A stretch of 37,014 nucleotides of DNA from Flavobacteriaceae bacterium CP2B (lineage in GTDB: Bacteria > Bacteroidota > Bacteroidia > Flavobacteriales > Flavobacteriaceae), in the NCBI GenBank assembly GCA_001683825.1, contig LXTR01000049.1:1-37014 (forward strand). The letters are read 5' to 3'. A program made the position numbers and the translations under genes. Shown in pieces: positions 1 to 8,061 of the stretch (positions within the stretch are counted from its first letter, which is position 1; the number at the start of each line of letters is the position of its first letter). The notes below the pieces were generated by a model, which was not told the DNA's origin, did no database searches, and saw only the letters and a list, made by a program, of their open reading frames with translations.

Positions 1-197
1 GGACTGGGAGCCATGCCCACCCCCTGGCTGATAAGGCTATCTACCAGGGCACCAGCAGTTTGGCCTACGGCCTGGTTGATCGTCTGCACCGAGGCACTAA
101 ACCCTAAACGCCTGTACAAATGGGCCGCACGGTATGCATCCAATGGGGTTGTGTACGGCGCTAATGTAGAGGTATTACAATTAACGAAGTATTCCAT
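1..197 (-). CDS. DUF1800 family protein, N-terminal fragment
   Basis: Only the first 65 codons lie in the window; the rest continues beyond base 1. Translation from the ATG at 197 gives MEYFVNCNTSTLAPYTTPLD and then AAHLYRRLGFSAS, followed by a helical stretch ending in ALVDSLISQG. The 'AxHLxRRxxFG' type opening followed by a helix that ends in 'xxxVDxLL' is typical of DUF1800 proteins, which are often paired with DUF1501 proteins in Bacteroidota. Their biochemical role is not established. No signal peptide is visible at this start. The gene is divergent from yraN across a 190-bp intergenic region. The family call rests on a short segment. Confidence 0.65.
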   Translation of the reverse strand, partial: MEYFVNCNTSTLAPYTTPLDAYRAAHLYRRLGFSASVQTINQAVGQTAGALVDSLISQGVGMAPS

Positions 198-338
198 AGT
201 TTTTTAGGCTTTAAGAACGTTCATGTGTGTAGGGGCTAATTCTTAACGCTTAAACTATATGGATAGTATGGCAATCCATTTAATTTCGTTATTCTGCTCA
301 TGAAAATACCTGTTCTGATTTATTTTTGGGACGAACGG

Positions 339-381
339 CGCTATATTTTCGATGTAATGCAGGATATTTTAAGATATAGCG
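339..381 (+). promoter_or_regulatory. Inverted repeat in the yraN leader
   Basis: CGCTATAT at 339-346 is a perfect inverted repeat of ATATAGCG at 374-381, with a 27-nt loop, ending six bases before the yraN start codon. In RNA it would form an 8-bp hairpin overlapping the ribosome entry region. A possible -7 box, TATTTTTG, lies at 321-328 but has no matching TTG about 20 bp upstream. A regulatory role is inference only. Confidence 0.3.
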
Positions 382-387
382 GCATAA

Positions 388-747
388 ATGGGTACGCATA
401 ATGAATTGGGGGCCAGGGGGGAAGCGCTGGCTGCCGGCTTTTTGGAACGACAGGGATACGCCATTCTCCATAGGAATTACCGGTACCAGAGGGCCGAGAT
501 CGATCTTATTGCCCAAAAAGGCGACCTCCTCGCTATCGTCGAGGTAAAATCCAGGACTTCAGAAGCATTTGAACCCATTGCCGGTACGGTGGGCCGCAAG
601 AAAATCGGGTTGCTGGTCCTGGCTACGGATCACTATATCACCCAGCGGAACCTGGACCTGGAGGTGCGGTTCGATATTGTTACTGTGTATTTCAAGAAGG
701 GGGGATGCGAGATTACGCATCTGGAAAATGCATTCTATTATTTTTAA
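388..747 (+). CDS. yraN: YraN / UPF0102 family putative endonuclease
   Basis: A 119-residue protein matching the usual size of the UPF0102 family, which has a restriction-endonuclease-like fold. Visible family features are the N-terminal 'GARGEALAAGFLERQGYAIL' helix-strand, the acidic strand 'RAEIDLIAQKGDLLAIVEVK' with E/D and ExK residues as in PD-(D/E)XK nucleases, and the following 'SRTSEAFEP'. The function in cells is poorly defined; a structure-specific nuclease role in recombination has been proposed for relatives. The ATG at 388 puts GxxGE near residue 9, as usual for the family. The next gene downstream has its own promoter in the 50-bp gap. Confidence 0.9.
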   Translation: MGTHNELGARGEALAAGFLERQGYAILHRNYRYQRAEIDLIAQKGDLLAIVEVKSRTSEAFEPIAGTVGRKKIGLLVLATDHYITQRNLDLEVRFDIVTVYFKKGGCEITHLENAFYYF

Positions 748-749
748 AG

Positions 750-780
750 TTGTTTTATTTGTAACATATTGTTATTTTTG
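750..780 (+). promoter_or_regulatory. Bacteroidota-type promoter upstream of the ACT-like gene
   Basis: TTG at 750-752, a 20-bp spacer, and TATTTTTG at 773-780 match the Bacteroidota primary-sigma consensus (TTG, about 20 bp, TAnnTTTG). The start codon of the gene at 798 lies 18 bp past the -7 box, giving a leader of roughly ten bases. Confidence 0.6.
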
Positions 781-797
781 ATCCACAAGCCAACCCT

Positions 798-1457
798 ATG
801 AAAACTATTTCCTCAGTTGTAGAACAGTACATTAAAAAGAAACCATTTTTACAAAGCGCTCTTGCTCAGGGGATTATCAACCTAACGTCCCTGTCCCGGA
901 TCATTAAGCCCGAGATAGAGGAGGAATTGGGAAAGGATATCCGCAATGGCGCCATTGTCATGGCCCTGAAGCGCCTGTCGGATGATATGGAGTTTCGCGC
1001 CACCCACCGAATTATCAAGGTCTTAAAAAATATCGGGGAGATCACGGTGCGTTCTTCGCTAACAGACTTTACCTTCCTGGTATCGGATACCATCCTGGAG
1101 AACCAGACCGAACTGCTGGAGGAAGTCAAGAACAACAAAGATGTTTTTTATACTTCTTCGCGCGGGGTAAACGAGCTCAATATTGTGGTGAGCAATATCC
1201 TGGACAAGACGGTGGAAAAACTTTTTAAGGAAGAGAAATGTACCCAGAAGGCAGAAAACCTGTCTTCGATCACCGTGAAACTGCCTGCGGAAAATGTTTC
1301 TGTACCCGGCATTTATTACTTTATCTTCCAGCGACTCGCCTGGGAGGGGATAGTGCTCTATGAGGTAATATCCACCACCAATGAATTTACGATCATTGTA
1401 AACGACGACCAGGTGGACAATGCGTTCAGGACCATCAAGGACCTGAAAACCCTGTAA
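798..1457 (+). CDS. Conserved flavobacterial protein with C-terminal ACT-like domain
   Basis: This 219-residue protein is of a type that is strongly conserved in Flavobacteriia and is sometimes labelled 'aspartate kinase', although it has no kinase domain. Residues 1-75 look like a helical, winged-helix-like region, with 'SLSRIIKPEIEEELGKDI' then 'NGAIVMALKRLSDDM'. Residues about 80-155 form an alternating strand/helix region. Residues about 160-219 resemble an ACT module: 'NVSVPGIYYFIFQRLAWEGI', then 'LYEVISTTNEFTIIVNDD' and a final helix 'VDNAFRTIKDL'. This resembles the aspartokinase ACT pattern of ligand-sensing domains. A plausible role is a small-molecule-responsive regulator, but the ligand and target are unknown. 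It has its own promoter and is convergent with mfd, with an 11-bp gap. Confidence 0.75.
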   Translation: MKTISSVVEQYIKKKPFLQSALAQGIINLTSLSRIIKPEIEEELGKDIRNGAIVMALKRLSDDMEFRATHRIIKVLKNIGEITVRSSLTDFTFLVSDTILENQTELLEEVKNNKDVFYTSSRGVNELNIVVSNILDKTVEKLFKEEKCTQKAENLSSITVKLPAENVSVPGIYYFIFQRLAWEGIVLYEVISTTNEFTIIVNDDQVDNAFRTIKDLKTL

Positions 1458-1468
1458 GCGCCTTCGTG

Positions 1469-4400
1469 TCAGGAGACTTCCACCACCTGCAGGTCCAGGG
1501 GTTCAAGTACTTTCAGGCCGCGTGCCACAGAGCCCACCTTGTCAAAGACCAGGAGTAACCGTAATCCGTTGCGGGTTTGTTTTTCTTTGATGCGGCATTG
1601 TTGGGCATGGGTCTGCACAAACTGCAGCACCCGGTTAAAGCGGGCGCTCTGGTAATATTCAGATTGCTGGTTGGCAATAAAATACCCGATCAGCTTGCCT
1701 TTTTTCATCACTACTTTTTCGAGCCCGATACGCCTGGCGATCCATTTGATGCGCACCGAGTTGAGGAGGTCTACCGCGGGGACAGGCAACTCCCCGAAAC
1801 GGTCCTGTAATTGCTGTTCGAAGCGTTGCAAGTCGGCCTCCTCGGTGAGGGCATTCAGTTCCGTATACAGGTTGAGCCTTTCTGTGATGTTGTTGATGTA
1901 ATCGTCCGGGAAAAGGGTTTCAAAATCCGTGTCGATCTGTACTTCTTTGACAAAAACCCTGTCGGCCTCCCCGGGTTTTTCGTACAGCGCTTTAAACTCG
2001 TTTTCCTTGAGTTCTTCTATGGCTTCGGCCAGGATTTTCTGGTAGGTTTCAAATCCAATATCATTGATAAAGCCGCTTTGTTCGCCTCCCAGGAGGTCTC
2101 CTGCCCCCCTGATTTCAAGGTCTTTCATGGCGATGTTGAAACCGCTGCCCAGTTCGGTGAATTGTTCCAGGGCCTGGATCCGCTTACGGGCTTCCGGTGT
2201 CATGACGTCATAGGGGGGTGTGATAAAATAGCAAAAGGCTTTTTTGTTGCCGCGCCCCACCCTGCCACGCATCTGGTGCAGGTCGCTTAACCCGAAATTA
2301 TTGGCGTTGTTGATAAAGATGGTATTCGCATTGGTGACATCCAGCCCGCTTTCCACGATGGTGGTAGACACCAGTACGTCAAATTCCCCATTCATAAAAC
2401 GCAACATTAGCGTTTCAAGCCGCTTACCTTCCATTTGCCCATGGCCAATGCCCACTTTGGCATCGGGCACCAGCCGCTGGATCATCCCGGCCACCTCTTT
2501 GATGTTCTCAATGCGGTTGTGGATGAAAAACACCTGTCCGCCACGCTGGACCTCATAACTGACAGCATCCCTGATGGCCTCTTCATCCAGCCGTATGACG
2601 TGGCTCTCAATGGGATAGCGGTTGGGTGGGGGCGTATTGATGACCGAAAGGTCCCTTGCGGCCATGAGGCTGAATTGCAGGGTCCTGGGGATGGGGGTGG
2701 CCGTCAGGGTCAGCACATCCACGTTTTCCTTCATGGCTTTGAGTTTGTCTTTGACCGCGACCCCGAATTTCTGTTCCTCATCCACGATCAGCAGCCCCAG
2801 GTCCTTGAAGGATACCTGTTTGTTGACCAGTTGGTGGGTGCCGATAATGATGTCTATTTGGCCATTTTTCAGGTCCTCCAGGATCTTCCGCTTTTCGCCG
2901 GCCGTTCGGAAGCGGTTTAAGTAATCGACTTTTACCGGCATCTCCTTGAGGCGTTCCTGGAAGGTGCGCTGGTGCTGGAAAGCCAGGATGGTGGTGGGCA
3001 CCAGGACGGCAACCTGCTTCCCGTTGTCCACCGCCTTAAAAGCAGCGCGGATGGCCACTTCGGTTTTCCCGAATCCCACGTCCCCGCATACCAAACGGTC
3101 CATGGGCTGTTCGCTTTCCATGTCTTTCTTGATGTCTTCGGTGGCCTTGCTTTGGTCTGGTGTGTCCTCATAGAGGAAGGAGGCCTCCAGTTCCAGCTGC
3201 AAATAACTATCGGGATGGTATTGATAGCCTTTTTGAAGCCGCCGTTTGGCATATACCTGTATTAGGTCAAAGGCGATTTTCTTGACCCTGGATTTGGTTT
3301 TTTGTTTCAGTTTCTTCCAGGCGGCGGAACCCAGTTTGTAAATTTTTGGGGCCACCCCGTCTTTGCCATTATATTTGGAGATCTTGTGCAGGGAGTGGAT
3401 ACTCACATAGAGGATATCCCGTTCGCCGTACTGCAGCTTGATGGCTTCCTGCTTTTTCCCCTCCACGGCTATTTTCTGAAGCCCCCCAAAGATACCGATC
3501 CCATGGTCTATATGGGTGACATAATCGCCTATTTCCAGTTTGTTGAGTTCCTTCAGGGTAATGGCCTGTTTTTTGGCATACCCATTTTTAAGGTGGAATT
3601 TGTGGTACCGTTCAAAGATCTGGTGATCCGTGTAGCAGACGAGCTTCAGTGAATCGTCAAGGAACCCCTGGTAGAGGGGCAGGACTACGGTATTGTAGTG
3701 CACTTGCTGGCCCACTTCTTCAAAAATGTCGTGGAACCTTTTGGCCTGTTGTTCGGAGGCGCAGCAGATATAGTTGGCATACCCCTCCCGGTCTTTTTCG
3801 TTCAGGTCGGCGATCAGCAAGTCGAATTTCTTGTTGAATGCCGGCTGTGGCCTGGTGCCAAACGCGATGGGCGACTCACTCGCCGCCCGGCCTCCCCCCA
3901 GTTCTACCTGGCAATAGGCCTGTAACTCCTGTTCCAGAAGGGCCGCGCTCATAAAAAGAGCTTCGGGACTGGAATGCCTGGTAGGTCCCGATAGCGCGGC
4001 AAAGCGCTCTTCGGCTTTTTGATACAGGCCCCTAATACGCCCCAGGAGGACGTCTCTTTGCTTGATAAAAACGGTGGTCCCCGGGTTGATGTATTTCAGG
4101 AAACTCACCCGGGATTCCTGGAGTTGTTTGTCGGCGACATTGGGCATGACGCTGATCTTTTTCACCTTCTCCGTAGAGAGCTGGGATTCCACGTCAAAAG
4201 TGCGGATACTGTCTATTTCATCCCCAAAAAATTCAATGCGGTACGGCTCGTCGTGCGAAAAGGAGAACACGTCCACGATACCCCCCCTGACAGAGAATTC
4301 GCCTGGGCCCGTGACAAAATCCACACGCTGGAAGTGGTATTCAAAAAGCACTTCATTGAGGAAGTCCAGGGAAAGCTGATCGCCTTCCCTTATTTTCAGG

Positions 4401-4825
4401 GTATTTTTCTCGAGTTCCTTCCGGGTAACCACCTTTTCAAAAAGCGCATCGGGATAGGTGACAATTACGGCCGGTTTTTTCCTGGAATTGATACGGTTGA
4501 GGACTTCGGCCCTGAGTAGCACATTGGCATTGTCCGTTTCCTCAATCTCATAGGGCCTCCGATAGCTACCCGGGTAGAACAGGACGTCTTCCCTGTTGAG
4601 GAGGAGTTCCAGGTCATTCAGGTAATAGGCAGCTTCCTCCTTATCTTCAAAAATCAGTAAAAACGGGGTGTTAACGGTCCGGAAAGCCTCTGCGGCCACG
4701 AAGGAGAGGGCAGAGCCGCTAAGGCCTTTCAGGGTGATTTCCTTTTCGGAAGCGGCAATAGCTTCCCGCAGTTTCCCGATTTCGGGAGACTGTTTGTAAA
4801 GGTCGGTAATGGTAGATTGGGCCAC
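1469..4825 (-). CDS. mfd: Transcription-repair coupling factor Mfd
   Basis: A 1118-residue DNA translocase that removes RNA polymerase stalled at lesions and recruits UvrA (E. coli Mfd is 1148 residues). Domain order is standard. A UvrB-like N-terminal region (about 1-350) has a degenerate nucleotide loop (KGLSGSALS). The RNA polymerase interaction (CarD-like) domain lies at about 430-490 (IGDYVTHIDHGIGIFGG). The RecG-like translocase has Walker A GDVGFGKTEVA near 580, DEEQ near 680, TATPIPRTLQFSLM, and a TRG segment near the QMRGRVGRG motif VI. The C-terminal TRCF domain follows. The start codon is GTG at 4825: it begins the conserved N-terminus and lies 16 bp from a strong promoter. It follows pdeM on the same strand after a 54-bp gap, so it could be reached by readthrough from the repair cluster as well as by its own promoter. 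Confidence 0.97.
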   Translation of the reverse strand: MAQSTITDLYKQSPEIGKLREAIAASEKEITLKGLSGSALSFVAAEAFRTVNTPFLLIFEDKEEAAYYLNDLELLLNREDVLFYPGSYRRPYEIEETDNANVLLRAEVLNRINSRKKPAVIVTYPDALFEKVVTRKELEKNTLKIREGDQLSLDFLNEVLFEYHFQRVDFVTGPGEFSVRGGIVDVFSFSHDEPYRIEFFGDEIDSIRTFDVESQLSTEKVKKISVMPNVADKQLQESRVSFLKYINPGTTVFIKQRDVLLGRIRGLYQKAEERFAALSGPTRHSSPEALFMSAALLEQELQAYCQVELGGGRAASESPIAFGTRPQPAFNKKFDLLIADLNEKDREGYANYICCASEQQAKRFHDIFEEVGQQVHYNTVVLPLYQGFLDDSLKLVCYTDHQIFERYHKFHLKNGYAKKQAITLKELNKLEIGDYVTHIDHGIGIFGGLQKIAVEGKKQEAIKLQYGERDILYVSIHSLHKISKYNGKDGVAPKIYKLGSAAWKKLKQKTKSRVKKIAFDLIQVYAKRRLQKGYQYHPDSYLQLELEASFLYEDTPDQSKATEDIKKDMESEQPMDRLVCGDVGFGKTEVAIRAAFKAVDNGKQVAVLVPTTILAFQHQRTFQERLKEMPVKVDYLNRFRTAGEKRKILEDLKNGQIDIIIGTHQLVNKQVSFKDLGLLIVDEEQKFGVAVKDKLKAMKENVDVLTLTATPIPRTLQFSLMAARDLSVINTPPPNRYPIESHVIRLDEEAIRDAVSYEVQRGGQVFFIHNRIENIKEVAGMIQRLVPDAKVGIGHGQMEGKRLETLMLRFMNGEFDVLVSTTIVESGLDVTNANTIFINNANNFGLSDLHQMRGRVGRGNKKAFCYFITPPYDVMTPEARKRIQALEQFTELGSGFNIAMKDLEIRGAGDLLGGEQSGFINDIGFETYQKILAEAIEELKENEFKALYEKPGEADRVFVKEVQIDTDFETLFPDDYINNITERLNLYTELNALTEEADLQRFEQQLQDRFGELPVPAVDLLNSVRIKWIARRIGLEKVVMKKGKLIGYFIANQQSEYYQSARFNRVLQFVQTHAQQCRIKEKQTRNGLRLLLVFDKVGSVARGLKVLEPLDLQVVEVS

Positions 4826-4840
4826 CTACGAAACTTTGTG

Positions 4841-4871
4841 CAAATATACGCCCATTTAAAAGGCCGCCCAA
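4841..4871 (-). promoter_or_regulatory. Promoter of mfd
   Basis: On the minus strand, TTG (4871-4869), a 20-bp spacer and TATATTTG (4848-4841) form a full match to the Bacteroidota consensus. It lies between pdeM and mfd, and its -7 box ends 16 bp before the GTG start. This supports independent transcription of mfd and the GTG start. Confidence 0.65.
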
Positions 4872-4879
4872 GCAGGCAG

Positions 4880-5512
4880 CTATATTTTAATAACCTGCTG
4901 GTCTGCTATGGCATAGACCTCGTCCCCTTTTTTCCTGGTAAGGGCGTGCATGCCCGTAAATGCCCCAAATGCCGGGAGGATCAGCTGGCGTGCACTCTTG
5001 AAAAAACAAGGCAGTCGCAGTGATTGCCTGCCGGTACCGCGGAGCCTGTAGGCCGGGTGGATATGGCCGGATACCGCAAAGTAACCGTCGCGTTCCTGGG
5101 GGTGGTGGGTAAAGAGGAACCCATCCATGACGACTTCCCCGACCACCGCGATCCCCAGGGATTCGTACTTCAGGGGTGAGATCACATCGTGGTTTCCGGA
5201 CACCAATACCATTGTAAGCCCGGTACCGCGTACCCAGTCTTCAAATAGCTGCCATTCTGAATTCATGTGGGAATGAAAAAGGTCGCCCAGAAAATAGAGG
5301 CCTTTGGGGTTAAAATGACCGATGCATTCGTCCAGCAGGCTAAAGTTGCCTGGGATGGCCTGCAGGGGAACCGCGGCCCCGTATTTGCGAAAGTGGGTGA
5401 CTTTGCCGAGGTGCAGGTCGCTGACAAACAGCAGCTGGCGCTCTCTCCAGAAAAGTACCCCGGAGGGGTGGAGGTCAAAATGCTGGCCGTGGATTTGAAG
5501 CGGGTGCACCAT
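4880..5512 (-). CDS. pdeM: Ligase-associated DNA damage response endonuclease PdeM
   Basis: A 210-residue calcineurin-like metallophosphoesterase of the PdeM/MPE family, described as Mn-dependent nucleases encoded beside an ATP-dependent ligase, an Lhr-type helicase and an MBL exonuclease. The metal-binding motifs are in order: DLHLGK (DxH) near residue 33, FLGDLFHS (GDxxHS) near 76, VSGNHD (GNHD) near 107, and HPPQ/GH-type histidines in 'FTHHPQERDGYFAVSGHIHP' near 135-155. The order and size fit the family. It lies 48 bp after the helicase and is the last of the four repair-cluster genes. It probably acts as a DNA endonuclease in double-strand or nick repair; the exact substrate in vivo is not known. 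Confidence 0.9.
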   Translation of the reverse strand: MVHPLQIHGQHFDLHPSGVLFWRERQLLFVSDLHLGKVTHFRKYGAAVPLQAIPGNFSLLDECIGHFNPKGLYFLGDLFHSHMNSEWQLFEDWVRGTGLTMVLVSGNHDVISPLKYESLGIAVVGEVVMDGFLFTHHPQERDGYFAVSGHIHPAYRLRGTGRQSLRLPCFFKSARQLILPAFGAFTGMHALTRKKGDEVYAIADQQVIKI

Positions 5513-5560
5513 GGGGCAAAGCTACAGCAGGGGCGGCTGCCATGCAAGGCTTGCCAGGGA

Positions 5561-8026
5561 TTAGCGTTTCATCAGCTTTTCGGCCATCCTCCGGATACGG
5601 TCTGCCAGTTTTTCACTGGAGAGTTTTTCACGCAAACGGTCGGTAATAATAGGAAAGGAGAAGGGGGTAGGCCGCTGGCAGGTTTTCCAGCAGACCTCCT
5701 GTCGGGCGATACGTTCCAGTGCCCGGCGTAAACGGCCCTCCTCCAGCTGGTGTTCAAAGGTCTCCGTATAGGCCTGCTGGTATAACAGGTTATCGGGTTC
5801 ATAGTCTTTAAACACGTCAAAGAGCAGTTGCGAATTACTCTGCAGGTGTTTCATCCTGACCCCTTTTTTAGGGTAACCGGTAAAGACCATGCCACTGATC
5901 ACCGCGATATCACGGAATTTCCGCCGGGCCATTTCTGTGGCATTCAGGCTCTTCTGAAGGTCTTCCAACATATAGTCAGGACTGAAAAGATCGTTGTCCA
6001 GCACCTGCTGTATGTCCACCGCTTTGTCCGACAACAATTCAAACCCATAGTCGTTAAAGGCCAGGGAAAAGGTAACGGGGGCCAACAGGCTGATGCGGTA
6101 TCCGAGCAGGCTCCCCATGGCTTCATGCACAAACCTGCCTTCAAATGGGTAAAAGAGGTGGTGGTACCCCTCTGTGGTTTTAAAGGTCTCTATCAGGAAT
6201 TCATGGGGGCGGGGAACGATACTTTCTATTCGTTGTTTGTCAAAAAGGGGCTTTAACGCTTTTATTTCCTCTGATTGTGCCCCGATAGCCATGCCTGCAC
6301 TGTACAGTTCTTCGCGAAGCAATTGCGACATCTGGGCCGAAAGGGTGAGCCTTCCGCCCATCCAGCTGGGCACCTTGCTGGTTTTTTTGCGTGAATTCCG
6401 GACGTGTACCTGCATTTCCTTGATGCGGATAAACTCCAGGTTCCTTCCCGCAAATGTAAAGACGTCACCGGTTTTGAGCTTGGAGATAAACCACTCTTCT
6501 ATAGTGCCGATATAACCACCTTTCTGGTAGCGTACCAAGAGGTGGGCATCGCTTACTATGGTACCGATTTGAAGGCGGTGGCGCAACGCGATCCCCCGGT
6601 GGTTCACTTTAAACCGGCCATCGGCCTCCACCTCCACCTTTTTGTATTCGTCATAGCTCTGAAGGCTCTGGCTCCCCAAAACCAGGAAATTCAGGATCCA
6701 TTGCCACTGCTCCCTTGAAAGGGCCTGGAAGCAAAAGGTCTGCCGTACCTCTTCGTACAGCTCTCCTGGGTAGAAACCATCGGATACCGCCAGGGTGGTC
6801 AGGTATTGGACCAGCACATCGTAACTGTTGAGGTAGGGCATGCGGTCTTCTACGGCCTGGGTGGCAACGGCCTTTTTTAAGGCCGAGGCCTCTACCAGTT
6901 CAATGGCATGAGTAGGCAGAAAGTAAATCACACTTTCCTTGCCCGGCCTGTGCCCGCTGCGGCCTGCCCTCTGGAAGAAGCGGGCAACGCCTTTGGGCCC
7001 CCCGATCTGTATTACGGTTTCCACCGGCGCGAAATCAACGCCCAGGTCCAGGCTGGAGGTGCAGACCACGGCGCGCAGGCTTTCATTTCGGATGGCCTGC
7101 TCCACCCAAACACGGGTTTCCTTGTTAATACTGCCGTGGTGCATGGCGATCTCCCCGGCAAATTCCGGATGCTGTTCCAGGATTTTCTGGAACCAGATCT
7201 CACACTGGCTGCGGGTATTGGTGAACAGGAGGGTGGTGCGGCTGTTGTTGATTATGGGGATTACTTCCTCCAGCAACCGCAACCCCAGATGCCCCCTCCA
7301 GGGATAGGTCTCAATTTCCGGTGGGATAATGCTTTTAACACTGATCTGTTTGTTCAGTTTCGCCCGGATCAGCACTGAATTTTGCATGGCCACTGTGTAC
7401 GGGCCCAGCAAAACTTCGAGGGCCTGTTCCAGGTTGCCTATGGTAGCCGAAATACCCCAGATCCGCAGGTCCTGGCTAAGCGCCCGCAGGCGCGAAAGGC
7501 CAAGCTCCATTTGCACCCCCCGCTTGGTTCCCAGCAATTCGTGCCATTCGTCTACGATAATGGCCGAGCAGTTCCGGAATAAGGCAGGGTATCCTTTGGT
7601 TGCCAATAACAGTTGCAGGCTCTCCGGGGTGGTGATCAGCAAGTCGGGCATCTGTTTTTTTTGTTTCGCCCTTTCCGCCGGGGAGGTGTCCCCGGTTCGG
7701 ATGCCCACCGTAAGTTGGGTGCCCAGGTCCCTGGTAACCCGCTCGGCCGATTGGCGGATCTCCAGGGATAGCGCCCTGAGGGGTGTTATCCAGATCGCTT
7801 TCAGGCCGGGCTGGTGCCTGGTGGCATACGCGGGGTTCTTTTTCATGAAGTCCAGGACGATGGGTAACCACAAGGCATAGGTTTTCCCACTGCCGGTGGG
7901 GGCGTTCAGCAACCCGTGCCTGCCCTCCAGGAAGGCCTCCCAACTGCGCTTCTGAAAAGGGAAGGGTTCCCATTGTTGCGCCCGGAACCAGGAGATGGCA
8001 ATTTCAAAAAGTTGGGCATTGGTCAT
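5561..8026 (-). CDS. Ligase-associated DEXH-box helicase (Lhr-Core type)
   Basis: An 821-residue superfamily 2 DNA helicase corresponding to the Lhr core without the long C-terminal extension of E. coli Lhr. Motif I is NAPTGSGKTYALWLP near residue 42, motif II is DEWH (IIVDEWHELLGTKRG) near 158, motif III is SAT (GISATIGNL), and motif VI is QRAGRSGHRPG near 370. The winged-helix and Lhr-specific C-terminal region follows. Family members are ATP-dependent 3'-to-5' DNA translocases that unwind DNA, including RNA:DNA hybrids. It starts 35 bp after the ligase stop and is followed by pdeM after 48 bp, all on one strand, consistent with one repair operon. Confidence 0.95.
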   Translation of the reverse strand: MTNAQLFEIAISWFRAQQWEPFPFQKRSWEAFLEGRHGLLNAPTGSGKTYALWLPIVLDFMKKNPAYATRHQPGLKAIWITPLRALSLEIRQSAERVTRDLGTQLTVGIRTGDTSPAERAKQKKQMPDLLITTPESLQLLLATKGYPALFRNCSAIIVDEWHELLGTKRGVQMELGLSRLRALSQDLRIWGISATIGNLEQALEVLLGPYTVAMQNSVLIRAKLNKQISVKSIIPPEIETYPWRGHLGLRLLEEVIPIINNSRTTLLFTNTRSQCEIWFQKILEQHPEFAGEIAMHHGSINKETRVWVEQAIRNESLRAVVCTSSLDLGVDFAPVETVIQIGGPKGVARFFQRAGRSGHRPGKESVIYFLPTHAIELVEASALKKAVATQAVEDRMPYLNSYDVLVQYLTTLAVSDGFYPGELYEEVRQTFCFQALSREQWQWILNFLVLGSQSLQSYDEYKKVEVEADGRFKVNHRGIALRHRLQIGTIVSDAHLLVRYQKGGYIGTIEEWFISKLKTGDVFTFAGRNLEFIRIKEMQVHVRNSRKKTSKVPSWMGGRLTLSAQMSQLLREELYSAGMAIGAQSEEIKALKPLFDKQRIESIVPRPHEFLIETFKTTEGYHHLFYPFEGRFVHEAMGSLLGYRISLLAPVTFSLAFNDYGFELLSDKAVDIQQVLDNDLFSPDYMLEDLQKSLNATEMARRKFRDIAVISGMVFTGYPKKGVRMKHLQSNSQLLFDVFKDYEPDNLLYQQAYTETFEHQLEEGRLRRALERIARQEVCWKTCQRPTPFSFPIITDRLREKLSSEKLADRIRRMAEKLMKR

Positions 8027-8061
8027 AGCTGGAATGGGCTTGGGTAAAGGTGGTTCAAACT

